Shown piece after piece: positions 1 through 7,450 of a stretch of DNA of 46,811 bases (within the stretch, counting starts at the first letter, position 1; each line of letters starts with the position of its first letter). The position numbers and the translations under genes were made by a program. A model generated the notes under the pieces. It did no database searches. It was given only the letters and a program-made list of their open reading frames with translations, and was not told where the DNA came from. The DNA is from Microbacterium sp. GTDB taxonomy: Bacteria; Actinomycetota; Actinomycetes; Actinomycetales; Microbacteriaceae. The stretch spans positions 1-46,811 of the forward strand of contig NZTV01000114.1 of NCBI GenBank assembly GCA_002703245.1, read 5' to 3'.

Positions 1-645
1 GTCGCCGAAGGCGCCGGTCGCAAGGGCGGCATCACCTCGGAGGGCCTCAAGCGCGAGGTGCTCTCGGATGCGCGGATCGCCTACGAGTCCCGCGAAGAGG
101 CCCTGGGCTCCGAAGCCATGCGCGAACTGGAGCGGCGGGTGGTGCTGCAGGTGCTCGATCGCCGCTGGCGCGACCACCTCTACGAGATGGATTACCTCAA
201 GGACGGCATCGGACTGCGTGCGATGGCCCAGCGCGACCCGCTGATCGAGTATCAGCGCGAGGGCTACCAGATGTTCCAGTCGATGATGGGGCAGATCAAG
301 GAGGAGTGCGTCGGCTACCTCTTCAACCTGGAGGTCGAGGTCCGCAAGGCCGCCGACGGCGAGCAGGTCACCCAGGTCGAGGCCAAGGGCCTGGCGGCCA
401 CGCCGGCGGACGCCCAACGTCTGCAGTACTCCGCGGCCAACGACGCCGGTGAGGTCGAGGTCCGCAACGAACGCGGTCAGGTGCAGCAGGCAGAGACCAC
501 GCGCGTGCGGCAGGCCTCGCAGGCTGCGCAGCCTGCGGCCGCCGAAGCCCCGCGTGGCGCCTTCGGGCAGAAGACCGACGGCGCCGAGGCCGCCCCCGCG
601 CCCCAGAACCGCGCGCAACGGCGCGCGTCCGGCAAGAAGAACTGA
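1..645 (+). CDS. secA: Preprotein translocase subunit SecA, C-terminal 214 residues (5' end outside window)
   Basis: SecA is the ATP-driven motor that pushes unfolded preproteins through SecYEG. The reading frame is open from base 1, so the nucleotide-binding and preprotein crosslinking domains lie upstream of the window. What remains is the helical scaffold/wing part: the conserved [22 protein letters not shown] core, then [14 protein letters not shown] and the following long helix. After about residue 120 of the fragment the sequence becomes a low-complexity Ala/Gln/Glu linker ending in a basic [11 protein letters not shown] tail. There is no C-terminal Cys-rich SecB/zinc motif, as is usual for actinobacterial SecA1. 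The 3' neighbour is separated by a hairpin. The family is certain; whether it is SecA1 rather than accessory SecA2 is inferred from the long acidic/Ala tail and the neighbours. Confidence 0.95.
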   Translation, partial: VAEGAGRKGGITSEGLKREVLSDARIAYESREEALGSEAMRELERRVVLQVLDRRWRDHLYEMDYLKDGIGLRAMAQRDPLIEYQREGYQMFQSMMGQIKEECVGYLFNLEVEVRKAADGEQVTQVEAKGLAATPADAQRLQYSAANDAGEVEVRNERGQVQQAETTRVRQASQAAQPAAAEAPRGAFGQKTDGAEAAPAPQNRAQRRASGKKN

Positions 646-653
646 TCGCCCGC

Positions 654-699
654 GGTGCCACCGGCATCCGATTGGCCTCGTGGCCGACCCGGTGGCGCC
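654..699 (+). terminator. Probable rho-independent-type hairpin after secA
   Basis: An 11-base arm (654-664) pairs with 689-699 with one mismatch, and a GGCC-TCGT-GGCC inner hairpin sits between them. It starts 9 bases after the secA stop and ends 13 bases before the -10 of the next gene. There is no U-tract, as is common in high-GC actinobacteria. Confidence 0.5.
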
Positions 700-712
700 G
701 TGACGGCGACGA

Positions 713-718
713 TAGAGT
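713..718 (+). promoter_or_regulatory. -10 hexamer TAGAGT for a leaderless transcript
   Basis: TAGAGT is followed by exactly six bases and then the ATG at 725. No Shine-Dalgarno sequence is present, so the message probably begins at or next to the start codon. Confidence 0.55.
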
Positions 719-724
719 GATCCG

Positions 725-1951
725 ATGAGTCCGCTGCGCCCCCTCGACCAGTCGAGCAAGCTGAAGAACGTCCTCTACGAGATCCGTGGACAGGCGCTCG
801 TCGAGGCCGACCGGCTCGAGTCCGAGGGGCACACGATCCTCAAGCTGAACACGGGGAACCCCGCCGTGTTCGGCTTCGACGCGCCCTACCAGATCGTGCG
901 CGACATGATCGAGGCCGTTCCCTACGCGCACGGCTACAGCGACAGCCGCGGGATCATGTCGGCCCGTCGTGCCGTGATGTACCGCTACGAGGAGATCCCC
1001 GGGTTCCCGGCGTTCGACCCCGACGACGTCTACCTCGGCAACGGCGTGTCCGAACTGATCACGATGGTCATGCAGGCGTTGCTCGACGAAGGGGACGAGG
1101 TCCTCATCCCGGCGCCGGACTATCCGCTGTGGACGGCGATGACCAGCCTCGGCGGCGGCAACCCGGTCCACTACATCTGCGATGAGCAGAATGGGTGGGC
1201 GCCGGACCTCGAGGACATCCGCTCGAAGGTCACCGAGCGCACCAAGGCGATCGTCGTGATCAACCCCAACAACCCGACCGGTGCGGTGTACAGCCGTGAG
1301 GTGCTCGAGGGGATCGCCGAGATCGCGCGCGAGAACTCGTTGCTGCTGCTGGCGGACGAGATCTACGACCGCATCCTCTTCGACGAGGCCGAACACATCC
1401 CGATGGCCTCGGTCGCCCCCGACCTGCTGTGCCTGACTTTCAACGGTCTGTCCAAGACCTACCGCGTGGCGGGTTTCCGCTCGGGATGGCTGGTGGTCAC
1501 CGGGCCGAAGACGCACGCGGGCGGGTTCCTCGAGGGGATCACGCTACTGGCCTCGACCCGTCTGTGCCCCAACGTCCCCGCCCAGCACGCCGTACAGGCC
1601 GCGCTGTCCGGGGTGCAGTCGATCGACGCGCTCATCGCCCCCGCCGGGCGTCTGCACGAGCAACGGGATGCGGCGTGGAAGACGCTCGAGTCGATTCCGG
1701 GTGTCTCGTGCGTGAAGCCGGCCGGTGCGCTCTACGCCTTCCCGCGGCTGGATCCCGAGGTGTACGAGATCCATGACGACCTCAAGCTCGTCTACGACTT
1801 CCTCGTTGCCGAGCACGTGCTTTTGGTTCAGGGGACCGGCTTCAACTGGCCGACGCCCGACCACCTGCGCATCGTGACGCTTCCCGAGGCCCGCGTGCTC
1901 ACCGAGGCCATCGAGCGACTGGGCAACTTCCTGTCGTCGTACAAGCAGTAG
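725..1951 (+). CDS. alaA: PLP-dependent aminotransferase, AlaA-like alanine transaminase
   Basis: Fold-type I aminotransferase of 408 residues, the usual length of the AlaA/YfbQ family, which interconverts pyruvate plus glutamate with alanine plus 2-oxoglutarate in the cytosol. The N-terminal SSKLKNVLYEIRG and LNTGNPAVFGF segments are typical of this subgroup. The PNNPTG motif lies near residues 180-186, the ADEIYDRI segment binds the cofactor, and SKTYR carries the Schiff-base lysine K244. The SGW arginine region that binds the substrate carboxylate follows. The ATG was chosen because a TAGAGT hexamer lies six bases upstream. It converges on the next gene with only six bases between stop codons. 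Exact substrate specificity is assigned by family resemblance only. Confidence 0.85.
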   Translation: MSPLRPLDQSSKLKNVLYEIRGQALVEADRLESEGHTILKLNTGNPAVFGFDAPYQIVRDMIEAVPYAHGYSDSRGIMSARRAVMYRYEEIPGFPAFDPDDVYLGNGVSELITMVMQALLDEGDEVLIPAPDYPLWTAMTSLGGGNPVHYICDEQNGWAPDLEDIRSKVTERTKAIVVINPNNPTGAVYSREVLEGIAEIARENSLLLLADEIYDRILFDEAEHIPMASVAPDLLCLTFNGLSKTYRVAGFRSGWLVVTGPKTHAGGFLEGITLLASTRLCPNVPAQHAVQAALSGVQSIDALIAPAGRLHEQRDAAWKTLESIPGVSCVKPAGALYAFPRLDPEVYEIHDDLKLVYDFLVAEHVLLVQGTGFNWPTPDHLRIVTLPEARVLTEAIERLGNFLSSYKQ

Positions 1952-1957
1952 CGGGCA

Positions 1958-2398
1958 TCACAGCAGGGCGAGGGAGGTCGCCCGCCAGCGCCCGTCCATC
2001 CCCTCGAGCCGGATCGCGATGGCCCGCGTGCGCGCCGGGCCCCTGACCACGACGACCGCCTCGACCGCACCGTCGGCGGGGGAGGAGTGCCGCACCGACA
2101 GCACGCTGTGGACGGGGCGGGAGGCCGGGACGCCGCGGGCGTTGCGCGCGCGGGCGGCGAGGTTCGCGCGGGTCAGCAGCACCCGGTACACGTCCTCGGT
2201 CATCCATCGCGCGAGTTGCTCGATCTCACGCACACCCGACATCACCTCCAGCACGCCGACGCTGAGGTTCCGCAACAGCTGCGTCGGCTCGGGCAGGTCC
2301 GTCGTGGACGTCGGCTGCGGAGCGAAGTATTCGGAGACCGCCGTGGCGCTCCATGGTGCACGGACGACGCGCGCTGCGCCCGAGGTGTTCTGAGCCAT
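1958..2398 (-). CDS. Rv3235-family protein
   Basis: A 146-residue basic protein resembling the actinobacterial Rv3235 family (SecA accessory-like fold), which is regularly encoded near secA1. The N-terminus is low complexity; the core after about residue 40 includes the helix NLSVGVLEVMSGVREIEQLARWM, typically followed by a strand-rich end. The ATG at 2398 is preferred over upstream in-frame codons because AGGAG lies 11 bases before it and because the family begins shortly before this low-complexity stretch. The gene is divergent from the following one and convergent with the aminotransferase. Biochemical function is not established; a role alongside SecA is suggested only by fold resemblance and genomic proximity. 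Confidence 0.7.
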   Translation of the reverse strand: MAQNTSGAARVVRAPWSATAVSEYFAPQPTSTTDLPEPTQLLRNLSVGVLEVMSGVREIEQLARWMTEDVYRVLLTRANLAARARNARGVPASRPVHSVLSVRHSSPADGAVEAVVVVRGPARTRAIAIRLEGMDGRWRATSLALL

Positions 2399-2476
2399 GG
2401 CCCCCTGCTCTCCTGTCGGTCGATCTGTCAGCAGTAGAGCACACAGGAGATGTTCAGGAACCGGCCGGAGGGCGCC

Positions 2477-2485
2477 TGTGGACAA
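2477..2485 (-). promoter_or_regulatory. DnaA-box-like 9-mer TTGTCCACA
   Basis: The bottom strand reads TTGTCCACA, the form favoured by actinobacterial DnaA. It lies in the divergent region 2399-2524, 26 bases before the TAGGCT -10 of the gene at 2525. The same element recurs at 3466-3474 in the same orientation and spacing. Confidence 0.5.
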
Positions 2486-2511
2486 CTTCTCATGGAACCC
2501 TCATTTCGCCG

Positions 2512-2517
2512 TAGGCT
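2512..2517 (+). promoter_or_regulatory. -10 hexamer TAGGCT for a leaderless transcript
   Basis: TAGGCT is followed by seven bases and the GTG at 2525. This selects the GTG start over the in-frame ATG at 2450. Confidence 0.5.
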
Positions 2518-2524
2518 CCCTTGC

Positions 2525-3124
2525 GTGCGCTGGGAACGGTTCTTCGACGACCTCGAGGATGAGCTCGCGTCGGAGTGGGAGGCCGAGCGCGCCGCCGTCG
2601 AGACCGAGGCGGAGCGGCTCCGCCTGTCGCGGGTGGACCTCCGGCGCCGACTGCGTGCGCTGGCAGGGGCGGAGGCCGCCCTGGTGTTCGACTTGGTCGA
2701 CGGTTCCGGTCTGCGCGGCGCGGCCGCCGGCGTCGGCGCCGACTGGGTCTCGGTGCTCCCGTCCGAGGGCGGCGGCGCGGTCCTCGTGCCCCTTCATGCG
2801 GTCGCGGCTATCACGGCCCCGCACCCGGAGTTGCTCCGGTCGGCCCGCGCCGGCGAGGAGGGGTCGGCGTTGGCGGACCGGATGACCTTCGGGTTCGCCG
2901 TGCGCGACCTCGTCCGACGTCGAACGCCCCTGGGCGTGCACCTGATCTCCGGGAGGCGGCTGCACGGCACGATCGATCGGGCCGGCGCCGACCATCTCGA
3001 TCTGGCGCTCCACGATCCCGGGAGCGCGCGCAGAGCCGATGCGGTCACCGGGTATCGCGTCATCCCCTACTCCGGCGTCGCGCGCATCACCCTCGAATCG
3101 TCCGACTCGCTGCGCGTGGGATGA
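2525..3124 (+). CDS. Conserved hypothetical protein, possibly a small beta-barrel/coiled-coil protein
   Basis: A 199-residue protein of unknown function. It opens with a short helix rich in aromatic and acidic residues (RWERFFDDLEDELASEWE) and a charged helical segment to about residue 50. Then come two strand-rich blocks around GSGLRGAAAGVGADWVSVL and GVHLISGRRLHGTIDRAGAD. The second block, with ISG..LHGTI..AGADHLDLAL, looks like a small Sm/LSm-type or SH3-like barrel; this is an impression from alternating hydrophobic residues, not a recognised domain. Similar short Microbacteriaceae proteins are sometimes labelled Fis-family regulators, but I see no helix-turn-helix to justify that. The GTG start is supported by the upstream TAGGCT hexamer. 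It ends seven bases from the convergent HTH gene. Confidence 0.7.
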   Translation: MRWERFFDDLEDELASEWEAERAAVETEAERLRLSRVDLRRRLRALAGAEAALVFDLVDGSGLRGAAAGVGADWVSVLPSEGGGAVLVPLHAVAAITAPHPELLRSARAGEEGSALADRMTFGFAVRDLVRRRTPLGVHLISGRRLHGTIDRAGADHLDLALHDPGSARRADAVTGYRVIPYSGVARITLESSDSLRVG

Positions 3125-3131
3125 TCGCGCG

Positions 3132-3413
3132 TCAGTCGGGGTTGCGGACCGAGCCGGTGCCCCACAGCTCGGGGAAACTCGCGGCGTTCGATTGGCGCCA
3201 CAGTGCCATCCGCCGGGCTTCTTCAGCCTGATCGTCCAGGTACGCGGCGACGCTCGACTCGTCGATCCGCCACCGTGCGGGCGAACCGACACGCATCCCG
3301 ACCAGCCGTCCCTCCTCGATCAGGGCGATGACCTCGCCCACCTCGATCGCGAGGACTTCGGCCACCTGCGCGGGGGCGAGCAGCCGGGTTCCGGCGGCAG
3401 GGGTGTCGGGCAT
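3132..3413 (-). CDS. Excisionase-like helix-turn-helix DNA-binding protein
   Basis: A 93-residue protein with a MerR/excisionase-type winged HTH (HTH_17-like). LLAPAQVAEVLAIEVGEVIALIEEGRL forms the helix-turn-helix and WRIDESSVAAYLDDQ the wing plus closing helix. The C-terminal 30 residues (ALWRQSNAASFPELWGTG) are outside the domain and may be a partner-binding tail. No integrase or phage gene lies nearby, so this is probably a resident transcription factor rather than a recombination directionality factor. It is divergent from the SAF/CpaE pair, which makes those genes its first candidate targets. The ATG is preceded at six bases by GATAAT, suggesting a leaderless message. Confidence 0.75.
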   Translation of the reverse strand: MPDTPAAGTRLLAPAQVAEVLAIEVGEVIALIEEGRLVGMRVGSPARWRIDESSVAAYLDDQAEEARRMALWRQSNAASFPELWGTGSVRNPD

Positions 3414-3419
3414 GTGCCC

Positions 3420-3425
3420 ATTATC
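3420..3425 (-). promoter_or_regulatory. -10 hexamer GATAAT for the HTH gene
   Basis: Read on the minus strand, GATAAT is followed by six bases and the ATG at 3413. The first base departs from TANNNT but the rest fits, and no Shine-Dalgarno sequence is seen. Confidence 0.4.
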
Positions 3426-3465
3426 GACCCCGCCGGGGCGTGGCCTCGGGGTGTCGCGAGCGTGT

Positions 3466-3474
3466 TGTGGATAA
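3466..3474 (-). promoter_or_regulatory. Consensus DnaA box TTATCCACA
   Basis: The bottom strand reads TTATCCACA, a perfect DnaA box and an AT-rich exception in this sequence. On the top strand the surrounding 13-mer TGTGGATAACCTC matches TGTGGACAACTTC at 2477-2489. It sits 27 bases before the presumed -10 of the SAF gene. Confidence 0.5.
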
Positions 3475-3513
3475 CCTCCGGACCCCTTGCGCGTCCTGCG
3501 TCACGATGGGGGC

Positions 3514-4140
3514 ATGACCAGCTCCGAGACCTCCCGTGTCCGGCGGGCCCCGTGGGTGGACGTGCGGTTCCTGCTCGGCATCGTGCTGATCGTCGCCTCC
3601 ATCGCCGGTGTGTGGTTCGTCGTGTCCGCGGCCCGGCAGACGGCCCCGATGATCGCCGCGGCCCGCACGCTGACGCCGGGCGAGGTCATCACTGCGACCG
3701 ACGTGCGTGTCGTCGATGTCGCGCTGGGCACCCTCGACGAGGCATACCTGGCCCCGGACGAGCTGACGATCGGCGCGATAGCGACGCGCACGGTGAACGC
3801 GGGAGAGCTTGTCCCCCACGACGCCGTCGGCGCGGGGGAGGATGCGGCGACCACCGTGGTCGTGCTGACCAGCTCCACCGATGTGCCGGCCTCCGTCGAC
3901 GCCGGATCGGTTGTCGAGGTGTGGGCGGCGCCGTTGCTCGAGCGTGGCGTCTACGACACGCCCCGCATCCTGGTGCCTGACGCGACGGTGGTCTCGGTCG
4001 GTCGAGACGACGCGATGGTCGGGCGGGGGAAGGTCTCGCTCGAGGTGGTGATCCCCCGTGCCGACGTCGCTGCGGCGTTGGCCGCCATGTCGGACGAGTC
4101 CGCGCTGTCGGTGGTGCCGGCGGTCGGCGGTGGCCGATGA
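3514..4140 (+). CDS. SAF-domain membrane protein (CpaB/RcpC-like)
   Basis: A 208-residue protein with a basic N-terminus, one transmembrane helix at about residues 19-38 (FLLGIVLIVASIAGVWFVVSA), and an extracytoplasmic SAF domain at about 45-110 (ARTLTPGEVITATDVRVVDV ... VNAGELVPHDAV). A second beta-rich module follows. CpaB/RcpC proteins are periplasmic parts of Tad/Flp pilus assembly, and this gene overlaps a CpaE-like ATPase by four bases. No pilin, TadA, TadB or TadC gene is in the window, so pilus assembly is inference; the pair may have another envelope role. The ATG is favoured because a CACGAT hexamer, a weak -10, lies six bases upstream and an in-frame GTG 27 bases earlier would add only a short unrelated stretch. 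Confidence 0.75.
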   Translation: MTSSETSRVRRAPWVDVRFLLGIVLIVASIAGVWFVVSAARQTAPMIAAARTLTPGEVITATDVRVVDVALGTLDEAYLAPDELTIGAIATRTVNAGELVPHDAVGAGEDAATTVVVLTSSTDVPASVDAGSVVEVWAAPLLERGVYDTPRILVPDATVVSVGRDDAMVGRGKVSLEVVIPRADVAAALAAMSDESALSVVPAVGGGR

Positions 4141-5420
4141 GGGCGCTGCTGGCCGTCGACGAGACGGGGGAGTCGTTCGCCGCCGACCTGCGCGGCGAAG
4201 GCGTGGACGTCGTCGCGGTCGTCGCGGCCGACACGCCGGCGTCGGCCGCGGCCGACGGGGCCCTCGGGGAGGAAGGCGACGACTTCTTCGCGGCCCTGGC
4301 CGAGGTCGAGGTGATGATCCTCCGCGTCCGACGCGCCACCCTGACCGATGCGGTGGTCGGGCTGTGCGATCGGCGGGGCGTCCGCATCGTGGCGCTGGTC
4401 GGTGATGACGACGATGAGCGCGTCGCGCGCTCGTTCGGCCTGCTGACGACGATCCCCGTCTCCGGAGGTCCGTCCGCGGTCGTCGACGCGCTGCCGGAGA
4501 CCGGCCACCTTCCTCCGCCGCTGACGGCTCCGGCCCCGGACGGCCCGCGGACGATCGCGGTGTGGGGCCCGCACGGCGCGCCCGGCCGGTCGACCCTGGC
4601 GATCGAACTGGCGGTGGAGCTCGCACGCGGCGACCGCCGGGTGTCGCTGGTGGACGCGGACGCCCACGCGCCGTCAATCGCCCTCGCGCTGGGGCTCGCC
4701 GATGAGGGACCGGGGTTCGCCGCCGCGTGCCGTCAAGCCGCACGCGGAACCCTCGACGCGCGCGAGCTGACACGTATCTCGCTGCCGCTGGAACGTACCG
4801 GCGTCGACGTGCTCCCCGGGATCAATCGGCCCGGGCGCTGGCCCGAGCTCGCCGAGGCGCGTGTCACCGCCGCGTTGGAGACGTGTCGGACATGGGTGGA
4901 TCACACGGTGGTCGATGTCGCGGCGCCGTTGGAGCAGGATGAGGAGATCATGAGCGACCTCGAGGCGCCGCGCCGCAACGGGGCCACGCTCGCGGCGCTG
5001 CGCTCGGCCGACATGGTGGTGGCGGTCGCCGCCGCCGACCCGATCGGCATCGCCCGATACCTCCGGGGGCATGCCGAGCTGCGCAGTATCGTCGGCCCGA
5101 CGCCGATCGTCACGATCGCCAACCGGTTGCGACCGGGAGCGCTGGGCATCGACGCGCGCGGACAAGTGCGGCGCACCTTGGAGCGGTTCGGCGGTGTCGC
5201 GGACGTACATTTCCTCCCCTTCGACGCGAGGTCGGCGGACGCTGCTCTCCTGGGTGCGCGACCGATCGCGCTGGCGGCGCCCCGCTCGCCACTGGTCGCC
5301 GGCATCCGACGGGTCGTCGGCGAGGCGATCCTGCCGCGGCAGGCGCGCGCGGCCGCCCCGCCGGAACGCACCGGTCTGCGTGTCCGTCGCGGACGCAGAC
5401 CGCTCGGGGTGACCTCTTAG
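4137..5420 (+). CDS. CpaE-like P-loop ATPase of the MinD/ParA superfamily
   Basis: A 427-residue protein in two parts. Residues 1-125 form a receiver-like alpha/beta domain without obvious phosphorylation residues. From about 140 there is a MinD/ParA-type ATPase. The P-loop at 144-153 (GPHGAPGRST) has arginine R151 where the superfamily usually has lysine, a variation I associate with actinobacterial CpaE-like proteins. LVDADAHAPS at 171-180 fits the switch I/A' region. The signature deviant lysine near the start of the loop (KGGxGKT) is also absent, so hydrolysis may be weak. The ATGA overlap with the SAF gene means translational coupling. CpaE localises Tad pilus machinery to the cell pole in other bacteria; here the rest of that machine is not in view. 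The stop codon overlaps the -10 of pdtaS. Confidence 0.75.
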   Translation: MRALLAVDETGESFAADLRGEGVDVVAVVAADTPASAAADGALGEEGDDFFAALAEVEVMILRVRRATLTDAVVGLCDRRGVRIVALVGDDDDERVARSFGLLTTIPVSGGPSAVVDALPETGHLPPPLTAPAPDGPRTIAVWGPHGAPGRSTLAIELAVELARGDRRVSLVDADAHAPSIALALGLADEGPGFAAACRQAARGTLDARELTRISLPLERTGVDVLPGINRPGRWPELAEARVTAALETCRTWVDHTVVDVAAPLEQDEEIMSDLEAPRRNGATLAALRSADMVVAVAAADPIGIARYLRGHAELRSIVGPTPIVTIANRLRPGALGIDARGQVRRTLERFGGVADVHFLPFDARSADAALLGARPIALAAPRSPLVAGIRRVVGEAILPRQARAAAPPERTGLRVRRGRRPLGVTS

Positions 5421-5423
5421 GCT
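5418..5423 (+). promoter_or_regulatory. -10 hexamer TAGGCT for leaderless pdtaS
   Basis: The hexamer begins in the TAG stop codon of the CpaE-like gene and is followed by six bases and the GTG at 5430. Confidence 0.55.
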
Positions 5424-5429
5424 AGAGGC

Positions 5430-6914
5430 GTGTCGACCCTCAGCGATCTCGTCTACTCCCAGGGCCTCTCCGACGATGCGGACGTCGAGTGGCTCCATCG
5501 TCTCGCCGGTGACGGTCAGCTTCTGGCTGACCTCGCCTTCGCGGACATCGTGATCTGGGTCCCCACCTCCGATGACTCCTTCGTCGCCGTCGCGCACGCG
5601 CGTCCGAGCGGTGCGGCGACACTGTTCTACCGCGACATCGTCGGAGATCGGGTACGTCCGCAGTGGCGCACGCAGGTGCGCGACGCCTACCGGGGCGGCG
5701 AGATCGTCGACTCCGCCTCTCCGGACTGGTTCGAGGAGACCCCGACGCGCGTGCGTGCGGTGCCGATCGTCCGGTCCGAGGACGGCGAGGCGACCGCGAT
5801 CGGCGTACTCACCCGCCACACCAACCTGGGGGAGGCCCGCACCCCCTCACGCCAGCAGATCACGTTCAACGACTGCGCCGACGAGCTGTTCGGCATGATC
5901 TCCTCGGGGGATTTCCCCGACCTGTCCGCTCCGACCGCCCCGCGCCGTGGTGCGCCGCGTGCATCGGACGGGCTGGTGCGACTGGACGTCGACGGGATCG
6001 TCACTTTCGCCAGCCCCAACGCCCTGTCGGCGTTCAACCGCCTCGGATTCGAAGACGAACTGGAGGGGGAGCCGCTGGTCGAGGTCACGACGCGGATCCT
6101 CCCGGAGAAACACCAGTTCGACGAGTCCCTGCCGCTGGTGGTCACCGGCCGTGCGCCGTGGCGCAGCGACGTCGAAGCCCGAGGGGTGACCATCTCCCTG
6201 CGCACGATCCCGCTGCGCGACCGCGGAAGCCGCATCGGGGCGATCGTGCTGTGCCGAGACGTCACCGAGATCCGGCACCAGGAACAGGAGCTGATCACCA
6301 AGGACGCGACGATCCGGGAGATCCACCACCGGGTGAAGAACAACCTTCAGACGGTCGCCTCGTTGCTGCGCATCCAGGCGCGCCGGTCGCACACCGATGA
6401 GGCGCGGGACGCGTTGACCCACGCGATGCGTCGCGTGGCGGCGATCGCGGTGGTCCACGACACCCTCTCCGAGGGGTTGACGCAGGTCGTCGATTTCGAC
6501 GACGTCTTCGACCGGGTGCTCAAACTGGTCGCCGAAGTCGCGGCCTCGCCGAGTACTCGCGCCCGCACCCGCAGATCGGGTCGCTTCGGGACGCTGCCCA
6601 GCGAGTACGCCACGCCTCTCGCCCTGGCCCTCACCGAGCTCGTGACCAATGCGGTCGAGCACGGCCTCGCCGGCCGAGAGGGAGAGGTCGAGATCATCGC
6701 GGAGCGCACCGACGAGCAGCTCGAGGTGCGCGTGCGCGACACCGGCGCCGGGCTCCCCGAGGGGCAGGTCGGGCGAGGGCTGGGCACGCAGATCGTGCGC
6801 ACCCTCATCCAGGGTGAATTGAGTGGTTCGATCGACTGGCACACGCTGGTCGGCAGCGGAACCGAAGTGACGATCGAGATCCCGCTGCGCTACATCCGCG
6901 GCGCGGGGGCGTGA
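5430..6914 (+). CDS. pdtaS: PdtaS-like cytoplasmic sensor histidine kinase
   Basis: A 494-residue soluble kinase with no transmembrane segment. A GAF-type domain occupies about residues 1-150 and a PAS domain about 175-285. The HisKA_2 dimerisation domain carries REIHHRVKNNLQ with histidines 299 and 300; the His of HRVKN (300) is the likely phosphoacceptor. The HATPase domain shows the N-box LTELVTNAVEHG, the G1 box RDTGAGLP, and GLGTQIV and GSGTEV glycine motifs. In mycobacteria PdtaS phosphorylates the ANTAR antiterminator PdtaR, which acts on nascent RNA. No ANTAR response regulator is next to it here, so the partner must be elsewhere, as in Mycobacterium. The convergent whiB neighbour matches the mycobacterial pdtaS-whiB1 pairing. 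The GTG start rests on the TAGGCT hexamer. Confidence 0.88.
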   Translation: MSTLSDLVYSQGLSDDADVEWLHRLAGDGQLLADLAFADIVIWVPTSDDSFVAVAHARPSGAATLFYRDIVGDRVRPQWRTQVRDAYRGGEIVDSASPDWFEETPTRVRAVPIVRSEDGEATAIGVLTRHTNLGEARTPSRQQITFNDCADELFGMISSGDFPDLSAPTAPRRGAPRASDGLVRLDVDGIVTFASPNALSAFNRLGFEDELEGEPLVEVTTRILPEKHQFDESLPLVVTGRAPWRSDVEARGVTISLRTIPLRDRGSRIGAIVLCRDVTEIRHQEQELITKDATIREIHHRVKNNLQTVASLLRIQARRSHTDEARDALTHAMRRVAAIAVVHDTLSEGLTQVVDFDDVFDRVLKLVAEVAASPSTRARTRRSGRFGTLPSEYATPLALALTELVTNAVEHGLAGREGEVEIIAERTDEQLEVRVRDTGAGLPEGQVGRGLGTQIVRTLIQGELSGSIDWHTLVGSGTEVTIEIPLRYIRGAGA

Positions 6915-6923
6915 CCGGTCGCG

Positions 6924-7172
6924 TCAGCTGGCGCGGCGGGCGCGGGCGGCACGACGCTTCAGCGCGCGACGCTCGTCCTCGCTGAGCCCGCCCCACACGC
7001 CCGAGTCCTGACCGGACTCCAGGGCATACTGCAGGCAGACCTCCGTGACGGTGCACCGGGCGCACACGGCCTTGGCCTTCTCGATCTGGTCGACCGCAGG
7101 GCCGGTGTTGCCGACCGGGAAGAACAACTCGGGGTCGACGGTCAAGCAGGCGGCCTTGTCTCGCCAGTCCAT
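6924..7172 (-). CDS. whiB1: WhiB-family iron-sulfur transcription factor, WhiB1-like
   Basis: An 82-residue Wbl protein. The four cysteines that hold a [4Fe-4S] cluster are C9, C37, C40 and C46, in the C-Xn-C-X2-C-X5-C arrangement. The GVWGG turn lies at 58-62 and a basic AT-hook-like tail (KRRAARARR) closes the protein. WhiB1 binds the C-terminal domain of the housekeeping sigma factor and responds to nitric oxide in mycobacteria. Short length, the MDWRDKAACL start and the pdtaS neighbour support WhiB1 rather than other paralogues. The ATG at 7172 has AGGAG eight bases upstream, so upstream in-frame codons are not used. The 278-base leader region ahead of it leaves room for regulation. Confidence 0.93.
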   Translation of the reverse strand: MDWRDKAACLTVDPELFFPVGNTGPAVDQIEKAKAVCARCTVTEVCLQYALESGQDSGVWGGLSEDERRALKRRAARARRAS

Positions 7173-7450
7173 GGTGGTGCTCCTTGCGACGATTTGGTGG
7201 GGGGATGACCAAAGGGCCGGATCGGGTTCCGGTACCCTGTGATGATGCGAGCAAGAAGCTCGCCCCACGGCGCTGTGGGAGCACACGGCTCCGAAGATCC
7301 TCCCATAGCACACGAGTCGAATCAAGGGTTTACCACCGGGTTTCGCGGAGGTTTCCTCTCACATTCGCTGAGCGGCCACGCTCCGGCGACCGGGGAACGG
7401 CACGGACCGGAGGTCCTTGACAGCATGGAAACGGAAGAGGTCCCCGCACG
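7173..7450. other. Divergent whiB / membrane-protein intergenic region
   Basis: The longest non-coding stretch in the window. It contains a GCGAGC-AAGAA-GCTCGC hairpin (7247-7263) and the GGAGC-ACACG-GCTCC inverted repeat just downstream. I could not place a convincing -35/-10 pair for either gene. I found no CRP/GlxR-like TGTG-N8-CACA site, although CRP sites control mycobacterial whiB1. Confidence 0.4.

Noticed and set aside
3132..3413. Phage excisionase or remnant of a mobile element
   Set aside because: No integrase, attachment repeat or phage gene nearby; the surrounding order is conserved chromosome.
2466..3480. Replication origin, because of two DnaA boxes
   Set aside because: Only two boxes a kilobase apart, no AT-rich unwinding region, and none of the usual origin neighbours (dnaA, dnaN, rpmH).
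3421..4773. Long minus-strand frame opposite the SAF and CpaE-like genes
   Set aside because: Extremely Arg/Pro-rich translation without secondary structure or start signals.
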